64,000 nt of DNA, from positions 248,001-312,000 of the forward strand of contig JAFEVB010000021.1 of assembly GCA_032629725.1 (NCBI GenBank). The letters run 5' to 3'. Numbering within the stretch: the stretch's first letter is position 1; each line of letters begins with the position of its first letter. Shown piece by piece: positions 30,921-41,592 of this stretch. The stretch comes from Gremmenia infestans (Eukaryota > Ascomycota > Leotiomycetes > Helotiales > Hamatocanthoscyphaceae). The position numbers and the translations under genes are program-made. The notes below the pieces were generated by a model. The model ran no database searches. It had not been told where the DNA came from and worked only from the letters and a program-made list of their open reading frames with translations.

Positions 30921-32631
30921 TTACTCATCTGGCCCAGTGAGCTCTACATTCGACGATGGAATGATTCGTGCGCTTAGATCGGGCGGAGACTGGAAGTCCC
31001 TGTCAAAGGGAAACATAGGACGACGGATCCTATAGTGTCCAAGTCTCTCGATATCCTGGTCTACCCCTCCAGGAGTCAGACCTAGCATCCACCCTTTCGC
31101 CATATCATAGAGCTCCGGCTCCAAGTAGCCAATCTTGACAATCACGATATCCGCAGAGCGGGGTTTCAAATCGAGATCTGTGAAGTCGTGCTCATGATGG
31201 TACGGCTTTGGATTCTGCGTGAGAATTGCAAATACGCTACCGATTTGCAGCACAACTTCAACGACGGCATATTTATCACCGCTCTTGATTGCGTGAACTC
31301 GCCCCGTCATAGTAAGCGGGCCAGCGTGTATATGGTCAACTTCAGCCCCAGCTGTGACTGTCACTGTGGCTCCAATGCCAGCTTCCATGGCAGTGTGCAC
31401 GGCGTCTCGGCCAGGAACGCTTGCGTAGATAACGGTGGGACTAGAGGCTTCTTTGAATTCCGGACGAGCAAGCAGTTGCGTTAGGCCCCATGAGATATCG
31501 CCAGAGCCTCCAGCTGTTGGGTTATCGCCCGAGTCCGAAATGAAATATGGGCGGGATTCTGCACCAGATGCTAGCGCTGTATCGAGGCATTCCGAGAAAG
31601 AGCCAGTAGGTGCAACGAATTTGAAGTCTTGGTGGGCATCCCAGAATATTTGGGCTAGTTGCTCTGCACCCTTAGATACAGCAGTCCTATCCCATCCAGT
31701 AACCATTACAGCTGCTCGATTGCGAGGCTCATCAGCCCAGGCATACCCCACCCAAATCGCAGCGTCCGTAACGCCCTCCCTAGCCTCAACTCCGGTAATT
31801 GCATCATATATATGCTTGGCAGGCTCAAGACGGGTTGAGGTCTGCTCTCCTGGAAGCAGTACCGGCACCGGGACCCATGCTTTGAAAGGCCGCCGGATTT
31901 CCGATGCATCAGAGCTAGGCTTGCTCAAGAGATCGACGAGGTTGCGACAGGCACGCTCTCTCGTTTCAAGCACATCTACATGCGGCGCCGTACGGTAGCA
32001 GGTAATGAGATCTGTTTGATGCGCAAGCTCTCGGGACACATTTCCATGGAGATCCATAGATGCAGATACAAGAACGTCTTGCCCGATCACTTTGCGTATG
32101 CGATGGAGAAGCTCGGCTTCAGCATCATCAAGCCCTTCCACAACCATGGCGCCGTGTATATCATACCAAAGGCCGCTTAAGAAAAAGAATAGAAAATTAG
32201 CCTTCATTCGTTGAACGTGATTTCTCAAAAGTGCATGTTCATCTGTTAGGTGAACAGTCACACTTTTCCACTCAAGTAAAGAACTTCAACAGCTGTTGGT
32301 ACAAGTATAAGATAAATGAGATAAACGCTGTCTCAATTACTTACTGAATAGGACCCGCCGCACAAATTCTAGAGAGTCGGTCGATGATCTCGCCCGCAAG
32401 TTCTTCATATGAAGCTCGTGTTACCACCCCACCAGGCATCGCATGGCCTATCAAAGCACCTTCCCATTGTGCCGCTTTACCCAAAAAGGTGTTGGGGCGG
32501 ATAAATGCATATTTATCAAATATCTCATGGCCTCTCAGGGGATGGAAAGCCTGGGCCAGCGTTCGGGAGGGGGTAAATGTTGAAGTCTCGCAGGCTAGCC
32601 CTGCTACTGCAATAATGGGCCGCCGTGACAT
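30921..32631 (-). CDS. MlrC-like M81 family metallopeptidase
   Basis: Two exons, 32345-32631 and 30921-32175, join as PIH|GLWYD and encode 513 aa. The protein has the MlrC/DUF1485 layout. The N-terminus is IAVAGLACETSTFTPSRT. Metal-binding motifs include WYDIHGAM and SMDLHGN, and ISDSGDNPTAGGSGD follows in the middle, before the C-terminal MlrC domain. The family hydrolyses amide bonds, for example the linearised microcystin step in bacteria; the fungal substrate is unknown. I chose the ATG at 32631 because it starts directly before the conserved strand. The 63 in-frame codons upstream are low-complexity. The gene is divergent from the MFS transporter at 33049, which suggests import and breakdown of one substrate. 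The 169-nt intron is longer than its neighbours'. Confidence 0.88.
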
Positions 32632-33048
32632 ATTAAAGTATGCAAGATCTGTTACAACCGATTTCCAGGTGCTAATCTTGAATTTATGTGAAAAGATGTC
32701 CGTACTTGGCATAGAGCTTATTTTGACTTCAAGAGGGGGTGGCGCCGCTAGAACTGCTAGAACCGCTAAAAGTTCGTGCCGTCCCCTCACTGGGGCAAGG
32801 TACGGGGGGGTAAACCCCACCTTTGGTATCTATCAAGCTTTACCGATCTGCATGCGGATGCAACGTTCATGATAGGTAATCGGGTCACCTCCAATATATG
32901 ATCTTATAACTTCCCTTATCAGTAAGCTCAGAAGGTTAGTGCGAAGAGTTGTCTTCTAATCACTCCTCATTACTTTTGTTCAGTAAATCCTGCCACGTTC
33001 TGTTTTGTCTTTCTGTATATATTTCACTGCTTGAAGAAAGTGATCAAC
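32632..33048. promoter_or_regulatory. shared divergent promoter, M81 peptidase and MFS transporter
   Basis: 417 bases separate the two start codons. A pyrimidine-rich stretch precedes the transporter ATG. No specific operator was recognised. Confidence 0.4.
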
Positions 33049-34925
33049 ATGTTAACAAAGGCCCAAACAGGGACATGGATGCCCGCATGGGTTCCAGAGT
33101 CAACAATCATACTCTCTTTCTTACTCATGATCTGTGCTGCTGTCCAATCATCCGTAAGTACTATACGCAGTTCCTGGCCAAGTCTCGAACCAACTTCTAT
33201 TAGACAAATGGATATGATGGATCAATGTTGAATGGACTCAATATTTTGCCTTCGTACACTGATTATTTCAACCTCAATGCTGCAACGACTGGACTCAACA
33301 CGGCATCTGTGTTTATCGGTGGCATTCTTGGTCCTCTGGTCTCGGGCGTCGTATCAGATCGGCTTGGCCGTCGGCCGGCCATCTTCTGGGGATCACTTAT
33401 CACTTTGCTTGGGGTACTGCTTCAGACGGCTGCTCAGAATGTAGCCATGTTTGTCGTGGCCCGTATCTTTCTAGGTTTCGGAACTGCCTTGTCGGGTATT
33501 GCAGGTGGGGTGTATCTTTCCGAGACCTTTCCCAGCCGGTGGCGAGCTTGGGGTGTAGGTCTCCTCAATGACTTCTACTAGTGAGTTCAAAAGTAAGAAG
33601 TTTGAATGGGGTAAAGACTTATTATAATGGCAGTGTTGGTGCTCTTATTGCGGCAGGCATCACGCTTGGTACAGGCGCGTGGCAATCGACTTGGGCCTGG
33701 AGGCTGCCTTCACTCTTCCAAGGTATCTTCTCGGTGATTTGCATCCTTATTCTACCATTCATGTAAGGCCAATTATTCTTACACGCCTACCATCTATTGT
33801 TTTGTTTTCAAAGTGGCTAACCAAATAGCCCGGAATCCCCTCGCTGGCTTGTGCACGAGGGGCATTTCGAAGAGGCTCGCGTTGTGGTTGCGCAGACTAA
33901 CTCGAACGGTAATATATCTGATCCCGTTTCTGTTGCAGTTTACAAGGAGATTATCGACACGCTTGAATGGGAAAAACAAGAGGGCCGCACTATGAGCCCA
34001 AAAGAGATCATCAAGACTCCTGTAGCGAGGAAGCGCTTGCTCATTGGAATGTCAGCCGGTCCTTTCTCGTGCATTGCGGGAAATATCATCGCTTCCTATT
34101 ATCTCGGAGCAGAACTTGATTCTGCAGGTATAACGGACAGCCTCGATCAATTGAAAGCGGTACGTCACTTCAAAACCGATGCTTAGGAGCGATTGCTAAC
34201 AATTTAGAACGTTGTACTGAATGTTTGGTGTTTGGGTTGTTGCCTCGCTGGCACACATCTCCTGGCAAAATGGGGTCGCAAGCCTACTGCCATCCTCTCT
34301 CAATGTTTGCTTGTCGTCTGTCTGTTCATCATCGGAGGACTCTCCAAGAAATACGCCGACAATCCGGATGGTGCTTCCCAAAGCCTTGTATACGGCGACG
34401 TAGCGGTGATGTTCCTCTTCCAGGGGTTTTACTCCATTGCGTGGACACCCTTGCTCTTTCTGTATCCACCTGAGGTGATGAACTATTCGATCCGTGCCAA
34501 CGGACTAGCGTTCTCGCAGTTTGGTTTGAATGCTTTAGCGTATGTTTTCAGTCCCGTTAATTCCTAAACCCAGAAAGCCTGTGCCCTAAATCTAACGTTC
34601 GTAGACTTGTCTTTGTGTTCATCATGCCAATTGGCTTGGCAAATATTGGCTGGAAGATGTACATGGTCAACGCATCCTGGGATATTGTCATCGTGGGCCT
34701 CATTGTAAGCTTCCCCTCCACTACCATGCCTCTTTTGCTGATCCTATCTCTAAGGCGTTTTTCTGGATCGAGACAAAAGGCAAAACGCTTGAGGAAATTG
34801 ACGCGATTTTCGAAGGAGAAAAGCACTCTTCTGTACCAGACGTAGAGGAAGTGCGTTTAGGAAAAGCGGAAATTGATGTTGGAGCAATTAATGTTCAGGT
34901 TCAGGAGAAGATTGCCTTTAATTGA
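33049..34925 (+). CDS. MFS sugar transporter (hexose/lactose permease-like)
   Basis: Seven exons (33049-33153, 33204-33580, 33634-33762, 33829-34159, 34208-34539, 34605-34704, 34755-34925) encode 514 aa with about 12 membrane helices. Sugar-porter signatures are present: NGYDGSMLNGL, the loop 2-3 motif DRLGRRP, PESPRWLVHEGHFEEA at the start of the central loop, KWGRKP, and ETKGKTLEEIDAIFEG at the end of helix 12. All introns are 49-66 nt with GT-AG ends. The protein should be in the plasma membrane and move a mono- or disaccharide by proton symport. The exact sugar cannot be told from sequence. It shares its promoter with the M81 enzyme. Confidence 0.92.
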
Positions 34926-35290
34926 AGGGACTTTGAGAATGAAAAGGCCGATTCGGGCGGACGAAGATGTAATAGGTGTACGAAGCAAACATTCTCATAG
35001 ACCTTTTGAAAGTATCCGTTCCTAATATACCAGAAAGAAGTAAAGGTACTACGCTCCCACCCTGGCCTTTTTTGACCTCTGTCAAAGGTTGTCAAGCTAT
35101 AGTAGAAGCGTAAATTGACGGATTTGAAACTATAATCTTACGACCCCAAAAACCCTCTTACTCAACCCCTTCAAACGAAGAGTGCTATAAGGCCTCCCGA
35201 GCAGTAGTCCTTGCTGCAGGATCTGAAATTGTCATCTTGCCAACAAGGTCGCGAAACTGCGCATCCACATAAAGGGTGGAACCAATCAAG
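34926..35290. other. intergenic, no gene recognised
   Basis: About 365 bases downstream of the transporter. No feature is supported. Confidence 0.4.
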
Positions 35291-35788
35291 GAGCTGAAGC
35301 CCGCCGCAGAAGCCCGCCACAGAAGCAGCCTCCAAAGAGCCCAAAGCATGGACAGAAACCAAAGAAGATAAGCTACCAATCAGGTTTAAGCAAAAAGTCA
35401 AGACCAAGGGTGTTGGGCAGAGTCTCGATGCTGAAGAGGCCGTCGCCGAAGCACCAAGTGCACAACCCGACACCCAGTCAACCTTCAAAGTCAACAAATC
35501 TTCCCTGAAGGTGTTTAACACCATGTTCTTCACTCCCGGGCAAACAGGGGACCGGTAGAGATACCCTGGATCGATTTTCGACGCGCCAAGGCGAATACCG
35601 GGTTTTCTTCCCAAAAGCTCTATGGTTCTATCTGGAAATTTGCCTCTACGAAGTTGGATGTTGAGCGCAGTATCCAATTCCATGAGCCACATCCGGCGGT
35701 CAAGATCAGTTTCACACACGCGCGTCGTATGGGCCGCCGTTTAACGCGAGCTTATGGCTGGCATGGCGGGATGTTTGAGGTAGAATAG
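35291..35788 (+). pseudogene. decayed accessory gene of a repeated fungal family
   Basis: On the plus strand, protein-like sequence continues through several frames. It runs from a Pro/Ala/Glu-rich start into AWTETKEDKLPIRFKQKVKT, then TFKVNKSSLKVFNTMFFTPG. After a frame change near 35550-35557 it reads EIPWIDFRRAKANTGFSSQK, LDVERSIQFHEPHPAVKISF and ARRMGRRLTRAYGWHGGMFE, ending at a TAG (35786-35788). At least two frameshifts and a TGA break it. I recall this C-terminal pattern from a repeated Helotiales family of unknown function; that is memory, not a search. The start is not visible. The open minus-strand frame over the same bases is a shadow. Confidence 0.6.
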
Positions 35789-36282
35789 CTAAGAGGAACA
35801 GAAAAGACTTGGTTTGTGCTTTGGAAACTAAGTTCTAGATAAAGATCATAACGTGGCACCTGTAATGGGCTCGAAATTGAGATGACGTGAGGAGGCCTCG
35901 CGACAGAAGTCGGAGGCCGGAGCCAGAATACAGTAGTAGTGAAGGTGGTGAACTTGGCTTAATTCTTTTTTTGGATGTCTAATAAGTACTATAAATGGAA
36001 AATTACGAGAGAATGCGTACAGGACATGATTGCAGGGTAGTAGTACTAAGCCAATACGATATTATTTCTTGTGGAGTCCTCGCTAATGAAAGGGGGCTCT
36101 TGCTTACTTCGTGGTCAATGCCGGCTGATGAAAACTCCCCAGTACAGTAAGCAGTTCTTTCCCATGCAGTTGCCGAAGCAGAAGTGAAAAATTATAAAAT
36201 TTCACAGCAGTAAAGAATAAAAGTACACAACCGGCCATCAGAACATGATCCTCCTCCAATCTCCCAAAACCCAACGTCTTGA
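35789..36282. other. intergenic, no gene recognised
   Basis: About 490 bases of AT-rich sequence between the decayed gene and the 3' end of the SLT-like gene. Nothing is supported. Confidence 0.4.
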
Positions 36283-37087
36283 TCAACAGACATCACCCCC
36301 ACTACAAGACCCAGAACACTTATAAGTTCCAATCCAAGACTGACTCCCATAAACATCCATGCCCATAAACCACCCATTAAGCGTCTCCTGCAAATAATCC
36401 AAGTTCTGCGGCTCCCCATTCGCCTTGCCCTCACTGGAACATGGATACCCCTTCGTCAAGCCCTTATCCCCATTCAACCCGCTACCCTTGACAAACCACC
36501 CATTATAGCTCCCGATCGCCTGCAACGCATTATTCCCACTCCCGTCCAGCTGCTGCCGCAGATAGTTCGCTCCCGCATCAACATTATCCTGGATCGAGCC
36601 CGTGCATTTCCCATCCGGATAGTTGTCACATGACACTTGCATCAGTCCTGGTGTCGGGCCCCCGGAATTCGCATTGCAGGATGATTCTTGCATGGCGATG
36701 AATGCGAGGATTACGGGGTCGAAGCCGTGGGCATCGCCACCTTTTTGGAAGTATGAATCGTATTGTTTGCAGGCCGAGCCGACGCCAGAGTAGAATTCGG
36801 CACGTGTGATGTGTTTTAGGGAGCTGAAGTCTAGGAAGGGTGGGTTCCAGCCGCTGCTGGTGAGGCCGGTGTTGAACCAGTCTTCTGAGCTTGAGGGTTG
36901 TTAGTACGATGGCCATGGTAGGGATATATTGTAGAAGTTATAATTACCCATTGGGACCGGATCCGGGTGTTACTTCATCGGTTGCGCCTTGAGCATTGGG
37001 ATTCGTGCCAATACCGGGGTTGGAACTCTGGGCTTTGGTGAGAGCTGCGCAAGCGAGAAGGAGAGTGAAGAGAGTTTTCGGTGCCAT
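36283..37087 (-). CDS. secreted SLT/lysozyme-like protein
   Basis: Exons 36948-37087 and 36283-36889 join as PNG|S and encode 248 aa. A signal peptide is clear (MAPKTLFTLLLACAALTKAQ). The mature protein has a lysozyme-like/SLT fold signature: the probable catalytic Glu in ILAFIAMQESSC, then GLMQVS, and ALQAIGSYNGWF near the end. There are many Cys residues, which suits a secreted enzyme. The likely role is hydrolysis of peptidoglycan or a related beta-1,4-linked polymer outside the cell. The start is fixed by the signal peptide. A second member of the group lies at 56846-57779. Confidence 0.85.
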
Positions 37088-38739
37088 TGTGAATGATTGC
37101 TTGAAAGAATGGAAAGCTCGAAACTTATGATGACTTGAAAAGCATAGCGGGAATCATAGTACTTATATGAAAAGTAATTTGAATCCTAATACTAGGAGGA
37201 TTCATCTGACACATAGTGAACGACTTTCGATACGAATTGGTCATTGCAAAGGGAAGAGTACCGGGACCCCGATGTAGGAAAGAAGCATAATATACCCTGC
37301 TGTTAATTTAAGCATATCGAAGTAGTTGCGGAAGCTTAGGAGAAAGCTTACACTAACGGCGGGATCCTCTAATACCCGCGAAACAAGCTAAGAATAGTCT
37401 CAATCGTAACACGAGGAGCCATTAGCCGCTCAAAACGGGCAGGTGATTCAAGCCGTTACGACTTAGAACCTTGAGTGACCTTGAGCTCAGAGGAACAAGC
37501 CATGAATAAGCCTACGACGCTGAAAACTCAATTTAAAAGATCCTTTATAGTGGGCCATAAGGATCTCGGTTGCCGGGTATAGCACTACTATAGAGTAAAT
37601 ACCTACTCACATGTTGTTAGAACTAAATGGGAAGGTCGATGGACAACCGAAGGATTCTCAGCCGCAATTAGGTGAGTAGGGGCAACACGTTTTGGCTAGT
37701 GGCCGGTAACCTTATTCCATCGCGCGGTTGAAAAGGCGGGATGCCGCAAACTACTGCAAGAGATCAGAGCTAAATGCTTCCTTCCATCGCGCTACTACTC
37801 GTGTTTCTTTTTTAAGTCCGACACACCCTACTATATTCTCTCCATAGTTCTATCCTCCACGCCACTTAGAGAGCTCGGATTTAACTAAATACGGGGCTCT
37901 AATTGAGAACTTACACTTTAAGATTCGCTTAGTCCCGCTATTCTCGACGCTTTTAGCCTCATACTAGGGTTGTAGCCAGTCATATGCGCAGGATTCTAGA
38001 GATCTACGCCAAGCAGTAGGGATTGTCAGATTTAAAATCAAATCCTAGTACTGTAGTCGTAGAGTACTACCACAAGCTTCAAGTGAGACGAGCGACACAA
38101 GTAGTGATTTAAAAATAAATGATCTGCATTTCTAGATAAAGCCAGGATGAATAGAGAAGAAGAACTACCTCTCCCTTTACACGACATCGGCTAAAAAAGA
38201 CAAAAGGCATCAGTGATGAATTGCAGGAATGGGTATACGAGATAAGAACGGACTGACGTGAGGTAAGAGACCCGAGATATAGTAAGATCAAACGACGTGA
38301 CCATAAATTAAGTTATATTCATGCCAACTTTTACTGGGACGAGCTTTGCTTAGACTTGACTATTATATATTTGTTTCATTGCGCTGCAATTGAGGAGTTG
38401 ATGTATATAGGAAAGTTCAGATGCGAAAAGGGGCTTTGTTAGGAACTTATTTAAGCTCACTAACCATCCCCTATCTCCCCAAACCCCCTTCCTTCCCAAT
38501 AGGAGAATCCCGAGACCAAATAGCTAGTACTTTAGATAACAGGCCCTATGCTATGGCGAGAGAGATTTGACCTTGCGAAGACCTGTTTATTTACGTATAA
38601 CAATGAATGAATGGACATGTTCCTCGAGCTAAATCACAGATGCAATTTATTCGAAATCAAACACACACTTCCCTAGACCAATTTACAAGGAATACACTTG
38701 CTGGCTGGTGACAACAATACTAGTACCCGTCCCACCAGC
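37088..38739. other. intergenic 1.65 kb, no supported gene
   Basis: This is mostly AT-rich. A short protein-like frame at 37984-38109, with one TAG at 38017, may be a relic but has no identifiable family. No repeat unit or RNA gene was recognised. Confidence 0.4.
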
Positions 38740-39840
38740 TCATGCATTTTGACCTGCCCACTAGAATAAAACTCAAATCAGCAGCTTCCTCCGATATACA
38801 TTCGATAGAAGACATATGGTGAAAGGTATAACATACCACAGCAGGTCCCGGAACAGTATAGTTATGGAAGTCGTTATAGATATTAACCACATATCCGGGT
38901 TCCGTGCCATCGATCCACCCGGGAATCGAGACAAGCGGGCCCGGTGTGCCTGTTCCTCCACCTGTCACGGTGATCTGCGCGCACTCGATATAGAATTGCG
39001 GGATACCGGCCGGGTACGGGTTATGAATGGCGAGCTGTTGGATACGCAGGATGTAGTCGCCGCTTGGAAGGGCCGTGGGGATGTTGTATGTGTATGTTTC
39101 TATATCACGTATATATCCATTAATCAAACAACGAATTCATGAACAAACCGACAACACACAGCGGTAATAAAATAAGGTTCAGTTTGCGTGATTGGGTGTA
39201 TGGATATATGAATGCATGGTGACTTACGGGCAAGGTTCCATGTTGCAGTTCCGCTCGAGTCAAAGGTAGGACCTATATCGAGGATCTTGAACCAGACCTG
39301 ACCGGACCCATCAAAGTCTTTTGCAGCAGCAGGAGCTTTGGCCATGTAGCTTAAAGAGAAGTGTTAATATATATAACACACAAAAATACAGGCAGAAATC
39401 AATGTTCACTCACATTGACAGAGGCCCATCATGGTACACAGCAACGTCCGAAGTGAAGCTAAACGCATCTCCAGCTGCCACTGTGATGGTATCGGTAGCA
39501 GACCCGTTTGCGCCAACATTACATCTAAGATAGACAGAAGCTAGGAATCAGTAAACGTCGATCGTATCATATCATTCACGGGGGAAAATCAAGTACCTCG
39601 TATCAGTCGATGTCAAATCAATAACAGGCGAGTTCATATTCGTGTTTGGTCGGATGTACTGATAGACAGGATAGAGAGTCCCTCCATGTGTAAATCGCTC
39701 GAAGATATCTGCTCGCTCCGCGTCAGTCAACACTACCCTAGCATTCCGTACCTAAATATACTCAGTTATCACGTACAATGGGCCGAGCTCTGACTAGCCA
39801 AAGCCGTCAAAGCCACGACGAGAGAAATTGCAGACTTCAT
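38740..39840 (-). CDS. secreted AA9 lytic polysaccharide monooxygenase
   Basis: AA9 LPMOs cut cellulose and related glucans oxidatively using copper. Six exons (39777-39840, 39597-39708, 39414-39524, 39228-39349, 38837-39099, 38740-38760) encode 230 aa. The signal peptide is MKSAISLVVALTALASQSSA, and cleavage leaves His as residue 1 (HYIFERF), the first copper ligand. The second His is in VAVYHDGPLS, and the axial Tyr region is IPQFYIECAQITV. GSGQVWFKI and the C-terminal GPAVW match the family. The final exon is only 21 nt (seven codons including the stop). There is no CBM1 module. The upstream region has C-rich runs like CreA sites, consistent with catabolite repression, but this is inference. 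Confidence 0.93.
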
Positions 39841-41592
39841 GTTGACGAGAGGTATCGATCGGTAAGTATAGTGAGCTGGATAACAGAACAAGAGCAAGAA
39901 TAAGAGGACAAGAGAAGCAAGAACGAAACCTCCAAAATAATTAGATTCTTTCCCTACTTCATATACCCCATCCATCTCTTGGCCACAACCACAGGCAGAT
40001 ATCGCACCGGTCATATCTCACAAGACCCAATCTATCCCGGCTGGTCCGCCCATACTACACTACCCAGCGTGATCAGGTTCCGTCTCCTACCTCACTGGAG
40101 GAAATATATCCCACGATAGTATACTTGCTCCACCCTACTCCGTGAAAACCATTAAAACGAGATTTAGTCATGACCATTCAACCAACTAATAAATGATTAA
40201 AGTACCTCTCCCCCCCGGTTTTCCCCAAGAAAGTCAGCCACCTGGCCCAACTCCATACCATGCGACTAGCAGGGAACCCAAGAATGCGGAGAGAGAACGC
40301 GGAGGTTAGAATTTCACTACCGAACGCTATTTCGGATGAATAGGCTAGGGGAGGGCCGGGAGTTCAGACAGTCTGAAACAAGTCTAGAAGCACATCCCCG
40401 TACCGTATATATTACCAACGGAATTTTTCTTACCTACCTCAAGAAACCCTTCCATAATACAATTCATGAAATACAACTAACAAATCTCCCTTAAACTCCC
40501 AGTTAATATAATAGTATACTTTACGATCAACTTACCTTGAGCACAGCATAGTACAGCACAGCACAGCACACCATGCCACCTCCGCATATCTCAAGGAACA
40601 GCAAAAGCTTAATCCGTAGAGGCCAAAAACAATACTCACTCACGGTGTCACGGCCCGCGGATTTACCCCTATACGTATTTCTCGCCTGGATAAATAGAAG
40701 CGTATCACCAGATCAGCCAAAAATCATATACCGGTACTTTTCCCCTGACATACTGTAATCTTACATGCACGGTGAAAGAATGAGTATTGGGCATGAAGTT
40801 GGAGGTGGAGCAGGAGATCCGTCCTTTTGCACCCCACACTTAGCTGTCGGAGACTCGGAAGGAATGAATTTCACATACATATAGTTAGTATATGCAACCA
40901 AATTTTCGCCTGTGCATTCCGATAGACTTTTTACTCGGGTGCAGGACCGTCATACCTTGTCATTGTAACACTTCCTCTATATGAGGGAATAAATAAAATA
41001 TATCGGATATGCCATGCCCTCCCTCCTAGGAAAATGACACACCAACAGAACAGCCTCTCCAGATAGCTAGTCACGAGAAGCTGCTTTCTGTCACATGACC
41101 CCATACACCTACCGCTTGCTTCCCGTTGGATTCGCGTACTATACACCGGAGATTTCCAACCTCAAGCTAGCTGGCATTGATTTCTGCGGCGAGTAGTTAA
41201 AGCAGAAAGAAAGTAGAAAGGAAAGCGGAAAGCGGAAGACACTGACTCTTTCCCATACATGTAGGACCAGCTTGGGAAAGGGTATAGTATAGTATAGTAC
41301 TCTTCCCAATATGTATATGTCTTGTTGCTCGCGCCATTATACAGAAGACGAGGTATGTACAAACTTATTAATACCCATCTCTCTACAGTACTCCAAACAA
41401 GACAAAACAAAAGCGCCCATCTTCTTTTTTCCAAAACCGTAGCGCTCCCAAGACTGTCTATTTAACCCGATTCCAAACTCCAACGCTCAATGCAAAGGTC
41501 TACCCCATTCCATTCCATTCCAGCCAATCCGTCTATATTTTATACAACCATTCCTCCAAAACGTACAACCCGCCCCCCAATATTCCGTCTAA
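39841..41592. other. intergenic, AA9 promoter and Trk 3' side
   Basis: About 1.75 kb. It contains a C-rich run at about 40208-40220 (CreA-like), a GCACA repeat at about 40541-40571 and three copies of TATAG at about 41283-41298. No coding segment is supported. Confidence 0.5.

Noticed and set aside
35171..35719. 182-codon minus-strand open frame
   Set aside because: The plus strand carries the recognisable, although frameshifted, family pattern over the same bases.
37984..38109. Short protein-like frame with one TAG
   Set aside because: Too short to assign, and other frames over the same bases look equally plausible.
40541..41298. GCACA and TATAG short repeats
   Set aside because: Only a few copies each; ordinary microsatellite noise in an intergenic region.
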